Assembly: GCF_000685295.1 (NCBI RefSeq)
Contig: NZ_ARYL01000019.1
Location: 22,530 to 86,529, forward strand
DNA from: Hyphomonas oceanitis SCH89
GTDB taxonomy: Bacteria; Pseudomonadota; Alphaproteobacteria; Caulobacterales; Hyphomonadaceae
Direction: 5' to 3'
Length of the DNA: 64,000 nucleotides
Made by a program: the position numbers and the translations under genes. The notes under the pieces were generated by a model. The model was not told where the DNA came from. It was given only the letters and a program-made list of their open reading frames with translations, and ran no database searches. This document shows, in pieces, positions 8,241 to 18,700 of the stretch. The stretch's first letter is position 1; the number at the start of each line of letters is the position of its first letter.

Positions 8241-11200
8241 GGGCGATCTTCCAAAGCGATTGTCAGCAGGCTTGCCTCGTAGATGCGCAGGCCGTCGCAC
8301 CAGAGACTGCCCTTGCCGGCAATGAGCGTGCGATTGCCGGAGGTGGCGATGTCCATGATTTCCATCACTGTCGTGACTTCCTGTTTGTCGGGTGCGACTT
8401 GGCCCCGATACATCCATTTGACGGGCGCGCCAGCGGCAACTGTCTCGAAGCGCGGCGACGTCATACTGTTTGCGAGGCCTTTGAGGCAGGCGGCGTGGGA
8501 GAGAAGCTGAACGAGGGCATCGAGGCCAAGTGAGCCCGGCTGAACTGGATCCTGGAAGAAGTGGGCCTTGAAGTACCAGGCGTGCGGATCGACGGACTGG
8601 CGACCACGGGCGAGGCCGAGGCCTGCCGAGCCACCATTGGCGTCGAAATAGTCGAGCCGGTCGAGCATGCGCAGGTCGCCGCGGGCGACAGGGGCGGCCG
8701 GCAGGGTGCCGTCACGGTTCGGGGCGAGGTTCAGGAGGGCGCGGTGGGCGTCCGTCACGGCGAGGCCTGCCTGCCTGACGAGAGCGGCGGCGGGGAAGAA
8801 GCCGAACTGGGTGTTTAGGTTCATCACCGGTCGGCCATCGGCCAGCCGTGCCTTCAGCGTAAAGGCAACGATGGTCATCGGGCCGACCTTGGAAAAGGAT
8901 GTCAGCGTCGTGTCGACGATGATCGTGCCGTCTTGCGGGCCGACTTCCATGAAGACTTCGCCGTCGCCGTCGAGGTTACGGAAACGCTCGCCGCCTTCGA
9001 GGGCGAAGCCGCAATGGCTTGCGAGCCAGCCGCAGGGCTGGAGGACGATTTCGGAGAGGACGGCGAAGGGCATGGCGCCATTGGCATTGTCGCGGAAATA
9101 CCAGGCGTCTGCAGGAATGTCGTATTCGGCGGTGATTTTGGCGCCCGCTTCCTTGACGCCGGGACGGGTCGAGACCTGCGTGACGCGGGTCATCATGTGA
9201 TAGGGCGGCTGGGGCAGGCGCGGTGCGCGGCCAGCCATGTCGAAGGGGCGGTAGAGTTCGCCGAAGGCTGAGGAGGGCGCGCTGGCGGCGCAGTTCAGGA
9301 GCGCGGCATGGTCGCCCCGGCTTTCGCCCATCGGGCCTACACGGAGCGGCGTGTCGGTTGTGTGGGGCGCCGGCCAGTCCTTGCGCAGGCGGATGGCGAA
9401 GCGCGGGCAGTGGAAGACTTTCTTTCCGTCAGAGCTGGCAAGGAGCGAGGCGTAGAGGACCGGGCTTTCGCCATCAATGACATCATCGATGAAGACTTCA
9501 TAGGTCACTTCGTGGGCACGGTCGGGAATGACCTGTCCACGACAGACGAATTTCGCGGTTTCGCCGGGCATGGGCTCGAAGACGTAGCCGTCGCGTTCGA
9601 TGGTGAGCCCTGCGGCGGCTGCGTAGAATTCGAGCGCCTGAACGGCGGCTTCAGCCATGAGCGTACCGGGCATGCACGGGTCTTCGTGGAAATGGCCCTG
9701 ATAGAACCATGCATCGGTGGGCACATGCGCGCGGGCCTTGAGATAGCCGCGTCCCCATGGGCCGCCGGCAGGATCAAAAGCCGTGATCTCGTCGAAGAAG
9801 GCGAGCTGGCCGTCCGGCAGGTGGGCCGGGCGGGAATGGGCAGCGCAGAATTCAAAACCCTTGCCGAAACAGGCGAAGGCGTCGCCGGCGCGGAAGGCGG
9901 CGAGGTCCGTTGCAGAAAAGGCGCGCTTGGCGCTGGCGCGCGACGTGTCGAACGGGTGCGGTGCGGCGATGGATGGCGCGTTCGTTGCGGCGTCCCAGAT
10001 GACGCCCTTGCCGGAGGCCAGTTCGTCGTCCGTGAAGAAGCCAGCTTGACCATTACGGACGGAGAAGACCTTCCGGTCGCCGACCATGCAGTCATACTGG
10101 AAGAAGAACATACGCACACCTGCGAGCGTGGCGTGGCCGGTGATCTCGATCTGGAAGGCGAGCGTGTCGCCGGGGCCGGGCAGGCCGCCATCATGGAAGG
10201 TGATCTCGCAGCCAAGGAGGCGGTAGACGCGCTCGTTGCGGTTTTTAAGGTCGGCGCCCATCCAGCCGATCAGTGTGAGATCGGCCTGGCCACATTCGAT
10301 CAGCGGGCCGGGGCGGACACGGCCACCCCGAACATGCCAGTCGTCGGCGGTGAGGTCCGTCTCGGTCCAGATCACGCCGAGGCTTTCGACGCCGGCCTCG
10401 GCATCGATGCCTGTGATGCGGTCTACGAGCAGGAGCGGCGGGGCAGGCAGGCGGACCTGGCGGGCGAACTGGTCCTGTCCGATGAATTCGGGGCCGAAGA
10501 AATCTGACATCAGGCCGCGCGAGGCGGCTTCGATAGCAGGGCGTGTCCATGCCGGGCCAGTCGGCGCGCGCGGGGTGAGCGGCTCGTTGCCGGAGACGAC
10601 CTTGCGGGGCGGGGCGCCGGGCGTGCGGGGCGGGGCGCCGGGCGTGCGGGGCTTGGGGGCGGAGCATGGGCGCGGTGCAGGCGCGACTGTGACGGCGCTG
10701 CTATGGGCGTAATGTGGCACAGGCAGGGCCGGAGCGGGTGGCAGGCCGCCTGCTGGGGCCGGGCGCGATTGCGGAATTTTGGGGGTCGGATAGTGAACCG
10801 GTGTCGTGAGGGGCATGGGGTCGGTTCCTGTCCAGGGATTGTTGCGGGCTGCATCGAGCCTTTCGGCGACGCGGGCAATATTGATGTGGCGGCCATCCGC
10901 GAAGAGCGTGCCGGTGAAATGGGCGATTTGCGCGAGGTCAGATGCGACGATCCGGTCGGTGGCGACGGCGACGTGGGGCTTGTCGCCGAGGATGCTGGAG
11001 ATGGCGCGGCTGAGCGTGGCGCGGGGGCCGAGTTCCACAAAGGTGCGTACGCCATCTTCATACGCCTGCAGAACGGTCGGTGGGAAATCGACCGTGTCGA
11101 CGGCCTGACGGGTCAGCATGTCGGCGACGCGTGCCTTGGTCGGCGTGTAGCTGGCATTGATGGCATTGGCGTAGAGGCGGATGCCCGGGACGCGGGAGAC

Positions 11201-14200
11201 GGGGCGCGTGTGCAGCTTGCGCCACTGGCCCTCGAAGGGTTTCATGGCCTTGGCGTGGACGATCAGATGCTGGTGCATTGCGGCGCCCGCGCGGGGACCG
11301 AGGGATTCTGCGACGGCGCGGCATTCCGCCGAGGGGCCGCCGATGAGGCAGTCATTGGCGGAATAGATGATCGTGATCTCGACATTCGGGTGGGCGGCGA
11401 TGGCGACGCGCAGCTTTTCCAGCGGGGCCTGGATGTGCCAGTTGGCCCAGTCAGAAGGGACGTTCGGCCCCCATGCGGCCTGCGCTGTTTCGAAGTCACC
11501 GCCGAGATGGCGTTCGTACATGGCAGCGTCTTCGATCTCGTCGAGGAGCTTGCCGGGATCTTTCCAGAAGCCGAAGGCGAAGAGGGCGTTGCTTTCACCG
11601 AGCGAAAGACCGAGGGCGGCGGTTGGCGTGACGCCCAGCACGTCGCGCAGGAGGATCGTGTGGGCCTGGCTGACCAGTGTGCCGGCACAGAGCTGTTCGA
11701 ATTCGGTAAGCCCGGAGTGTGTGAGCAGCGCGGCCATTTCCGTGGCGCGAGAAATGGTGGCCAGCTGCTTCCCAAGTTCCGGGAAGGCCATGAACAGGCC
11801 GCGCGACATGCGGGGATAGACGGCGGCGGAGCCGGTGAAGACGAAAGCGAGTTCGCCGTCGGGTTCGCCTTCGCCGTAATAAATGCCAGGGCCTTCAGGT
11901 GTGTTGCCGGCTTCGAGGGCGTTCGCGGCGGATTCTATGAGGGCGTCACGTTTGGATTCATCGGAAGCGAGGAGCGCAATGCGGCACTTGCCTTTGCCGC
12001 CGGTTCGGCCGCTTCGGAGTTTCTTCGCGAGGGAGGCTGGCGTGGCGCCGGAGGCCCATACCAGGTGTGGCGGGGAGCGAAGTGGGTCGGGACTCGGCTG
12101 CGGTGGGGCGCCGGTGAGTGAGACGCTGGCGCCGTGCGATAGGCGCGTGGTGGGCGCAGTGACGGTATGCGTTGCTGGGTCGCCAGTCAGGTTCGGGATC
12201 GCGGCCTCTGGCGTGATGACCTGATCGCGGGCCATGAGCAGCGCGGCGGCGGCCAGTTCGAAGAGGGGTGAGGCGGCAGGGGCAGCTCCGTAGGCGGCGG
12301 ATATGAGGGAAGTGCCGGTTTCGGCTGCGGGGCTCCATGCGACCGGACCGAGGGTTGCGAGAATCGGGTCGCCGGCGGCTTCGGCATCGGCGCGGCGTTT
12401 GAGGACGAGGGCGGCGGCCATGTCGCCCGGGGTTTCGGCGCCCAGCCCTGCGAGGGCGGTTTTTGCGACTGTCTCTGTGGCAAAGTCGGCCGCTGCGACG
12501 ACGGCCATGTCCAGGCGTCCGGCGCGGAGGGCATCGCAGGCGATGTCGAGTGTGGCGAGGCTGGATACGCCTTCAGAGGAGATGGCATAGCCTTGCCCGC
12601 GCAGGTCTTCGGCTGAGGTGATGCGGTTGGCGGTCATGTTGGCCATGGCGCCAAGGACGGTCGCGGCTTGGAGCGGTGGGGCGATGCCTTCCTGCGCTTT
12701 CGCATGTTCAGGTGTGCCGGGCGTGATGCCGAACGCGTTGGCGACGCGTTCGCGGAGTAGCCAGCGGGCGGAGTCCGCGGCGCAGCCCATGCCGACGAAC
12801 ACACCGGCGCGTTCGGGATTCGGCCGTGAGACTTTATCGAGGACAGAGCGGCTAAGTGAGAGGACCGCGAGCTGCTGCGCTTCGGCCTGCAGCAGGTCAT
12901 TGGGCGGCGTGCGGGCATGGCGCGGGTCGGCGCCTACGGTCTCGCACGACTTTGCCGGGGTGACCGGGTGGTTCATCAGGCGGCGGAGGACATAGCGCTC
13001 GCCGCAGTCTGCGCCGGCCATGAGCGCGGCGCTGCAGATGACGATGTCGTCTTCTGGGGTGTCCGGTAGGGCAACCTGAATGGCGCCTGTTGTGGGCTCG
13101 TACTGGTCGAGGATCAGGTGGGCATTGTTTCCGCCGAAGCCGAAATTGCTGATGGCGGCGCGGCGGGGACTGCCCGAGGTTTTCCAGTCTTTGGGCGTTG
13201 AGAGCGGGTGAAGGGCTGGGGAGGAAAGTGCGTCGATCAGTTCGCCATTCAGAGGCATGGGCGGCAGGGTTTCGTTCGCCATGGCCTGCGTCAGCTTTAG
13301 GAGACTGGCTAGGCCAGCGACCGTGATCAGGTGGCCCGTATTGGCCTTGAGTGAGCCGATGGGAAGTTCGCGATCTTTGCCGAAGACGCTTGAGGCGGCG
13401 GCGATTTCAACGCTGTCGCCGACGGGGGTGCCGGTGGCGTGGCATTCGAGGAAGTCTAGGCTGTCGGGCTTGATGCCTGCATCGGCATAGGCGCGCTGCA
13501 TAGCCTCGGCCTGCCCTGTGGCATCGGGTGCAAGCAGGCCTTTGCGCTTGCCATCATTGGAGAGGCCGATGGCGCGAATGACGCCGTGGACTGTGTCGGC
13601 TGGGGCGACATCGCTGAGGCGTTTCAGGACGACAGCGACGGCACCTTCGGATGGGACGAGGCCGTCTGCGCCCTTGATGAAGGGGCGGGAGCGTCCTGTG
13701 GGGCTGAGCGCCTGAAGCGCTTCGAAGCCAATATGAAGAATGAGGTTGTCGGCTGCGTTGACGGCACCGACGAGGGCGACGTCGATCTGGCAGGTCTGGA
13801 GTTTATGGCATGCGATTTCGAGGGCGTAGAGCGAGGAGGCGCAAGCGGCATCGAGTGCAAGGACGGGGCCGGTGGCGCAAATGGCTTGTGCCAGGATATG
13901 CGCTGGGAAGCCGGAATTGAAGGCATCGGTGGCGGGGCGGATGGATTTGCCGCTGGTCCAGATGTCAGCGGCGTAAGCGGCCTTGGCGCGGCTTGGGTAG
14001 GAGAGGTTGGCGAGGAAGACGCCGCGCCTGTCTGCAGCGGCAGTTGTCTTGCCTGCTTCGTCCCACGCTTGCAGGGCGGCGTGGAGGGGCCATTGGCAGA
14101 CGGGGTCGAGAGAAGCGGCAGTGAGGCCGGGCAGCTTGGCGCGGGTAGGATCGAAGATGGTGTCGAAGCCGGTGACGAAGCCTGCAACATAGCGGGAGGC

Positions 14201-14356
14201 GGCTTCTTCGGCGTCGGTCAGGCCGAAGGCGCCTTTGGGTGCGCTTGTGATGAGGCATTCATTGCCGACGACGGCTTTCCAGAGTGCATCTGGCGAGAGC
14301 GCGCCGGGCAGGACGCAGCCTTGACCGACAATGGCGATGGGCTCGAAAGCCGTCAT
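8237..14356 (-). CDS. pfaC: PUFA-synthase-like multidomain protein PfaC: KS-CLF-AT-DH-DH
   Basis: This 2039-residue megasynthase subunit elongates and dehydrates acyl chains on the PfaA carrier domains. Order seen: ketosynthase (about 1-430) with active Cys172 in DAACASSL, HATGTPVGD and NTGHLITVAG. Next is a chain-length-factor-like KS (about 435-800) in which the cysteine is replaced (SSEGVSSL). Then an acyltransferase with Ser918 in GLSLGES, a Pro/Ala-rich linker, and FabA-like dehydratase hotdogs with HFHEDPCMPG (His1555) and HFFQDPVQPGSLG (His1932). The AT resembles what is a separate PfaB in marine gammaproteobacteria. The ATG at 14356 overlaps the ketoreductase stop (ATGA) and has GGAG 6 bases upstream, preferred over the ATG 12 bases earlier. 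Confidence 0.93.
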   Translation of the reverse strand: MTAFEPIAIVGQGCVLPGALSPDALWKAVVGNECLITSAPKGAFGLTDAEEAASRYVAGFVTGFDTIFDPTRAKLPGLTAASLDPVCQWPLHAALQAWDEAGKTTAAADRRGVFLANLSYPSRAKAAYAADIWTSGKSIRPATDAFNSGFPAHILAQAICATGPVLALDAACASSLYALEIACHKLQTCQIDVALVGAVNAADNLILHIGFEALQALSPTGRSRPFIKGADGLVPSEGAVAVVLKRLSDVAPADTVHGVIRAIGLSNDGKRKGLLAPDATGQAEAMQRAYADAGIKPDSLDFLECHATGTPVGDSVEIAAASSVFGKDRELPIGSLKANTGHLITVAGLASLLKLTQAMANETLPPMPLNGELIDALSSPALHPLSTPKDWKTSGSPRRAAISNFGFGGNNAHLILDQYEPTTGAIQVALPDTPEDDIVICSAALMAGADCGERYVLRRLMNHPVTPAKSCETVGADPRHARTPPNDLLQAEAQQLAVLSLSRSVLDKVSRPNPERAGVFVGMGCAADSARWLLRERVANAFGITPGTPEHAKAQEGIAPPLQAATVLGAMANMTANRITSAEDLRGQGYAISSEGVSSLATLDIACDALRAGRLDMAVVAAADFATETVAKTALAGLGAETPGDMAAALVLKRRADAEAAGDPILATLGPVAWSPAAETGTSLISAAYGAAPAASPLFELAAAALLMARDQVITPEAAIPNLTGDPATHTVTAPTTRLSHGASVSLTGAPPQPSPDPLRSPPHLVWASGATPASLAKKLRSGRTGGKGKCRIALLASDESKRDALIESAANALEAGNTPEGPGIYYGEGEPDGELAFVFTGSAAVYPRMSRGLFMAFPELGKQLATISRATEMAALLTHSGLTEFEQLCAGTLVSQAHTILLRDVLGVTPTAALGLSLGESNALFAFGFWKDPGKLLDEIEDAAMYERHLGGDFETAQAAWGPNVPSDWANWHIQAPLEKLRVAIAAHPNVEITIIYSANDCLIGGPSAECRAVAESLGPRAGAAMHQHLIVHAKAMKPFEGQWRKLHTRPVSRVPGIRLYANAINASYTPTKARVADMLTRQAVDTVDFPPTVLQAYEDGVRTFVELGPRATLSRAISSILGDKPHVAVATDRIVASDLAQIAHFTGTLFADGRHINIARVAERLDAARNNPWTGTDPMPLTTPVHYPTPKIPQSRPAPAGGLPPAPALPVPHYAHSSAVTVAPAPRPCSAPKPRTPGAPPRTPGAPPRKVVSGNEPLTPRAPTGPAWTRPAIEAASRGLMSDFFGPEFIGQDQFARQVRLPAPPLLLVDRITGIDAEAGVESLGVIWTETDLTADDWHVRGGRVRPGPLIECGQADLTLIGWMGADLKNRNERVYRLLGCEITFHDGGLPGPGDTLAFQIEITGHATLAGVRMFFFQYDCMVGDRKVFSVRNGQAGFFTDDELASGKGVIWDAATNAPSIAAPHPFDTSRASAKRAFSATDLAAFRAGDAFACFGKGFEFCAAHSRPAHLPDGQLAFFDEITAFDPAGGPWGRGYLKARAHVPTDAWFYQGHFHEDPCMPGTLMAEAAVQALEFYAAAAGLTIERDGYVFEPMPGETAKFVCRGQVIPDRAHEVTYEVFIDDVIDGESPVLYASLLASSDGKKVFHCPRFAIRLRKDWPAPHTTDTPLRVGPMGESRGDHAALLNCAASAPSSAFGELYRPFDMAGRAPRLPQPPYHMMTRVTQVSTRPGVKEAGAKITAEYDIPADAWYFRDNANGAMPFAVLSEIVLQPCGWLASHCGFALEGGERFRNLDGDGEVFMEVGPQDGTIIVDTTLTSFSKVGPMTIVAFTLKARLADGRPVMNLNTQFGFFPAAALVRQAGLAVTDAHRALLNLAPNRDGTLPAAPVARGDLRMLDRLDYFDANGGSAGLGLARGRQSVDPHAWYFKAHFFQDPVQPGSLGLDALVQLLSHAACLKGLANSMTSPRFETVAAGAPVKWMYRGQVAPDKQEVTTVMEIMDIATSGNRTLIAGKGSLWCDGLRIYEASLLTIALEDRP
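10603..10644 (-). repeat. Two tandem 21-bp repeats in the pfaC AT-DH linker
   Basis: The 21-base unit tgcggggcggggcgccgggcg occurs twice back to back (10603-10623 and 10624-10644) and begins a third time before diverging. In pfaC it encodes a repeated PRTPGAP heptad within the Pro/Ala-rich linker between the AT and first DH. The unit is in frame (seven codons), so copy number could vary without breaking the gene. It is probably slippage-generated spacer sequence. Confidence 0.8.
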
Positions 14357-15738
14357 GCACCGCTCCATGCGTCGCCGACGAGGAGTTCGACAATTTTGCG
14401 GTCGCCGCTGAGCAGCTGATCAGCGAAGATACGGGCACCATCGGCTTGTCCGATCAGGGATATGCCTTGCTGGGCGAAGTGGGCGGCGAGGCCGGCATCG
14501 ACCATGCCGCCGTCCCATGGCCCCCAGTTGAAGGATTTGACCTGCGCGTTGGGGAGTTGCGCGTGGAGCTGGCGGGCCAGCTGGTTCAGGCACTCATTGG
14601 CCATGGCATAGTCGGCCTGTCCTGTGTTGCCGAACAGGGCAGAGGCCGATGAGAAGAGGCCGACATGGGCGAGCTGGGCCGTATTGATGGTGTCGAGAAG
14701 GGCGAGGAGGCCGTCGACTTTGGGCCCGAAGACCTTGCGGACTTCAGCTTCGGTCTTCTCCATGGCCAGTTTGTCGGCGAGCACGCCTGCACCGTGGACA
14801 AACCCAGTGATCGCGCCATGTTGGGCCTGAATGGCGGCGATAGCGGGTGCGAGCGTGGCCGTGTCGGACAGGTCCAGCTGGACGTAGTGGGCATTGGCGC
14901 CAGCGGCGGCGAGGGCGGTGAGCGTGGTGTGTATTTCCTGTCCAGCGAGGGCGGCGCGAGCTATGCGGTCTATGTCGGCGGGTTTGACCTTCTCCCCGCT
15001 GGCAACGGCCTGTTGGGCAAGCGCCGCGCGGAGGGTCTTCAGGTCCTGCGTTTGGGCAACGCCTTCTGGCCACGGGCTGAGCGCAGAGCGACCAGCGAGC
15101 AGGAAAGTGCCTGCTGTGCGGCGGGCGAGCTCAATAGCGCAGGTGGCGGTGACGCCGCGCGCGCCGCCTGTGACAAGCCATAGGGCTGGGGTGGTGTGTG
15201 CCGAGGAAGTGGGCGGTGCCAGCGTTGATGAGATGTGGGTTTCGCGGGACTGGCCATCAGCGGTCAGCAGCCGGTCGGTTGGTGAAGCAGTCAGGGCCGC
15301 GAGTGTGTGCGTGGTCCGGGTGGCGGCGTCCGTGGCGGAGAGGGAGAGTGCGGTCATACTTACGCCCGGCCATTCCTTGCGCAGCGTGCGAGAGAGGCCG
15401 GACAGCCCGGAGACCGTTTCAGTGCTTTGCAGAAGGACAATGCGGGCGCCGGGCGCGCGGGCGGTCCGGGCTTGTGCGAGGGCTGACCAGTGGCGGTCAG
15501 CAGGGGGATGGCTGGTCAGGCCCTCTGTCAGGATGACAGTGTCGGCCGTCCCGGATGGCGTTGCGACGCGGGTCGCTTTTCCACCGATTGCGGCGGCGAG
15601 GGCTGCAGCCATGGAGGGGTCTGCATCGGTGATCTCGACGGTGCCGAGGCTTGGAATATTAGCCATTGGCAGCGGTTCCGGCGCGGTGAAGCGGACCGGG
15701 CAAACGTCGCTGCCATAGGCGGCGACGGGCTGAACCAT
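14353..15738 (-). CDS. Ketoreductase domain ORF, likely the C-terminal part of PfaA
   Basis: The ORF encodes a 461-residue polyketide-type ketoreductase that would reduce beta-ketoacyl-ACP with NADPH. Residues 1-180 look like the structural KR subdomain. LVTGGARGVTA (188-198) is the NADPH-binding loop, and SSASALFGNTGQADYAMANE (about 363-382) carries the catalytic Ser and Tyr377. In known PfaA proteins the KR follows the ACPs in the same chain. Here the frame is shifted by -1 relative to the KS-MAT-ACP-ACP ORF and is open back through the end of that ORF. The ATG at 15738 has no Shine-Dalgarno-like sequence and lies directly after a stem-loop, so independent initiation looks poor. See the recoding signal at 15743-15792. 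Confidence 0.85.
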   Translation of the reverse strand: MVQPVAAYGSDVCPVRFTAPEPLPMANIPSLGTVEITDADPSMAAALAAAIGGKATRVATPSGTADTVILTEGLTSHPPADRHWSALAQARTARAPGARIVLLQSTETVSGLSGLSRTLRKEWPGVSMTALSLSATDAATRTTHTLAALTASPTDRLLTADGQSRETHISSTLAPPTSSAHTTPALWLVTGGARGVTATCAIELARRTAGTFLLAGRSALSPWPEGVAQTQDLKTLRAALAQQAVASGEKVKPADIDRIARAALAGQEIHTTLTALAAAGANAHYVQLDLSDTATLAPAIAAIQAQHGAITGFVHGAGVLADKLAMEKTEAEVRKVFGPKVDGLLALLDTINTAQLAHVGLFSSASALFGNTGQADYAMANECLNQLARQLHAQLPNAQVKSFNWGPWDGGMVDAGLAAHFAQQGISLIGQADGARIFADQLLSGDRKIVELLVGDAWSGA

Positions 15739-15742
15739 GACT

Positions 15743-15792
15743 GGGGAACGGTGAGCTGAGGACGTATCCTCACCGCCCCCTAGCTGAAAAAA
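15743..15792 (-). promoter_or_regulatory. Candidate programmed -1 frameshift signal (slippery heptamer plus stem-loop)
   Basis: On the coding strand the pfaA zero frame reads GAT TTT TTC AGC TAG, containing T_TTT_TTC (complement of 15786-15792). A spacer of 5 bases (AGCTA) follows, then a stem: GGGG with CCCC, and CGGTGAG with CTCACCG (exact 7-bp complement). The inner segment GAGGA-TACG-TCCTC offers an alternative hairpin with a UNCG-type loop. A -1 slip continues Q-L-G-G-G-E-D-T with no stop into the ketoreductase. Heptamer, 5-base spacer and GC stem match the arrangement known for dnaX. The spacing and frame are seen directly; function is inference. A missing T in the assembly would mimic this. 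Confidence 0.6.
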
Positions 15793-18700
15793 TCGGCGAT
15801 TTTCCGGATCGTGCGGAGTTCGGCGATGGCTTCCGGGTCGACTTCGGGCAGCGAGGGATGCTGGTCGCGCAGGGCCGACAGGATTTCGACCTGTTTGATG
15901 GAGTCGACGCCGAGTTCGCCTTCGAGATCCATGTCGTCTTCGAGCATGGAGGATGGGTAGCCTGTCTTGTCTGCAACGAGGGCGCGGATAACGTCTGGTG
16001 TGATGCCATTGCCGTTGGAGGCCGGCGCTGAGACAGCGGTTGGGGCCGCGACGGGCGCCGGTGCTGCGGCGACCGGGGCAGGCGCGGAAGGTGCGGGTGC
16101 CGGGGTGGATCCGCCGATCATTGTGGCGATGGCATTGATTGTGCGCAGTTCGACGAGCTGTTCGGGATCAATTTCCGGCAGGTGTGGCATGCGTTCGCGC
16201 AGGGTGGAGAGGATCTCGACCTGCTTGATGGAGTCGACACCGAGTTCGCCTTCGAGGTCCATGTCCGCGTCCAGCATGTCGACCGGGTACCCGGTTTTTT
16301 CCGATACGATGGACTGGACGAGTTCGACCGGGCTTTGGCCGGATGCAGCCTTGGGCGCCGAGGCAGGCGCTGGCGCAGCAGGAGCAGGTGGTGGCGCCTG
16401 AGGTGCAGGCTGTGGTGCCGGTGCTGCCGCGCCGTTCGTGTAGGGCTTGGGCGCAGGCGTGGGTTGTGGCGCGAGCGCAGGGGCTGCGGGTTGAGGCGCA
16501 GGGGCCGCTTGCTGTGGCGTTGGTTGAGGAGCGGGGGCCGGCGCGGCGATGCGCTGGACCGGCGCGGGGCTCGGCTGTTGCGAAACCGGCTGGCCGCTCA
16601 GCAGGGATGCGGCCGCATTGAGAAAGGCCGTATGGCTAGCCGCCATGGTCGCGAGGTATTCGGAGTGAACATGTGATACGTCGCTCCAGATGCGTTCCGC
16701 AGAGGAGGAGGCCGGCGCGGGGGCGGTATAGGTCTGGGGCGTGTCGGTCATGGGAGAAGTCCTGCTGGGAGTCTGGTCGGGTGAAGCGGCGGTTGGCGCG
16801 GGCGCCGGTTGCGGTGTGGGCGGAGGTGTTGACGGTGCAGCGGTGATAGCGGGTTGGGTCGGAGCCCGTGCTACATTGGGAGCGGCGCGGCCTTCTGCGC
16901 CATTCCTTGGCGGGTAGGGCTTGTCGTAATTGGCGCCGTTTATGTAAACTGCGTGCTTCGATGGTGGCGGCGCCGGCACTGGCGGCGGCGTGTCAGCGAA
17001 GAGGGCGGCAAGATCGAGCGACTGGCCGGCTACGCTGAGTTCGCCGACGGCCGAGAGGAACTGGCTGAGGCCATTGGCGCGCTTGTTGTCTAGCGAGACA
17101 GCACGGAACGGGCGGTCCCCGAGGACATCGCGGACAAGGCCGGTAACGATATTACCGGGGCCGACTTCGAGAAATAGGCGGGCGCCGGCCTCATACATGG
17201 CTTCTACCTGGTCGCGGAAACGGACAGGCGTGGCGATCTGGCCAGCGATGACGTCGGGCAGGTCTGCGGCTTTGACATTATAGGGTGAGGCCGTCGCGTT
17301 GGCGTAGACCGGGAGTTTCGGTTTGCGCGGGCGCAGGGCCGTCAGCTCTGCCGCGAAAGGCTCAACGGCGGCGTGGACGATGGATGAGTGGAAGGCGGTT
17401 GCAACCGGAAGTCGGCGGGCTTTCAGGCCCTTCTCGATACAGATTGCTTCAGCGGCCTTGATGGCGTCAACCGGGCCGGAGAGGACGACCTGGCTGGGGC
17501 CATTATCATTGGCGAGGACGACATTGGTGACCTTGGCGACGATCGGCGCGATAGTCTCTGAATCGGTCTGCACGGCCATCATCGCGCCGGGCGTGGATTT
17601 GGCAGCCTCGGCCATAAGCCGACCGCGTGCGGCCGCGACGCTGAGGACGCTTTCGGCGTCGAAGCTTCGCGCAACATGGAGGGCCATCATCTCGCCGAAG
17701 CTATGGCCGCCGGCCATGTCCGGGTCGATGCCGAGGCGTTCGAGCAAGGCAAGCTGGGCCAAGGCAACGGTTGCTATGGCGGGCTGGGCATGTTGCATCT
17801 CGGTGAGGCGTTGGGTCTGCTCGCCGAATTCTACCTGATCGAAGGCGGCTGACGGGAAGGCGAGCCGCTGGAGCTTCAGCGGGCCAGTCTTAGCGTGGCC
17901 TGCGGCCATGTCCCAGGCTGCGCGAGCAGCGGGAAAGGCCATGGCAAGGTCCGAGCCCATGCCGACATATTGGCTGCCCTGGCCGGAGAAGAGGAAGGCG
18001 ATCTTGCCGTTTTCGGGGGGCGTAGTGGAGGCGTGGATACCTGCACCGAGCGGAGCCGTGCCAAGTGTGCCGGATTCGATTTGGCCGATCAGGCGGGAAG
18101 CCTTGGCGGCGAGGTCTTTCTGGTCGTCGGCGACAATGGCGGCACGGACGCGGGCATCGGATTCGAAGGCCTCATGCGTGGTGGCCGCGAGGGCGGCGAA
18201 ACCATCTTCTGCTGTTTCGGTATGAATGAGGGTTTCGAGCTGCTCGACGAGGCCGTCTGGCGTGCCAGCCGATACGAGGAAGAGTTCCGATGGGAAAACG
18301 CGCGGCGGCTGGAGTGCCGTCGGGCCGGTATATTCCTCAAGCGTTGCGTGGAAGTTGCTGCCCCCGAAGCCGAAGGAACTGACTGCGGCGCGGCGCGGAC
18401 GACTGGTCGGTGAAATCCACGGGCGCGCTTCGCTATTGAGGTAGAAGCTCTTGCTGTCCTTCAGGACGTCTGCCGGTTCGGCGATCTTGATCGTGGGCGG
18501 AAGGATCTTGCGGCTGAGGGCGTGCACCGTCTTGATCAGGCTGGCAGCGCCTGCTGCACCCTTGGCATGGCCGATCTGGGATTTGACCGAGCCAATGGCG
18601 CACCATGGCGTGCCGTCCCCTTTGCCGTCGAAGACAAGGTGCAAGCCAGCCAGTTCAGCCTTGTCGCCTGCCTTTGTGCCAGTGCCATGAGCCTCGACGA

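Noticed and set aside
9308..10507. A 399-codon plus-strand open frame opposite pfaC
   Set aside because: It is an antisense shadow of the high-GC pfaC frame: no ribosome site, no recognisable domain, and the minus-strand PfaC domains read through it.
10703..12121. A 472-codon plus-strand open frame opposite the PfaC AT/CLF region
   Set aside because: Composition mirrors the complement of PfaC, there is no known domain, and the minus-strand AT motif GLSLGES lies in the same bases.
14356..14368. pfaC start at the first ATG (14368)
   Set aside because: The ATG at 14356 has GGAG at good spacing and an ATGA overlap with the ketoreductase stop, typical of coupling; the four extra residues are not conserved-looking.
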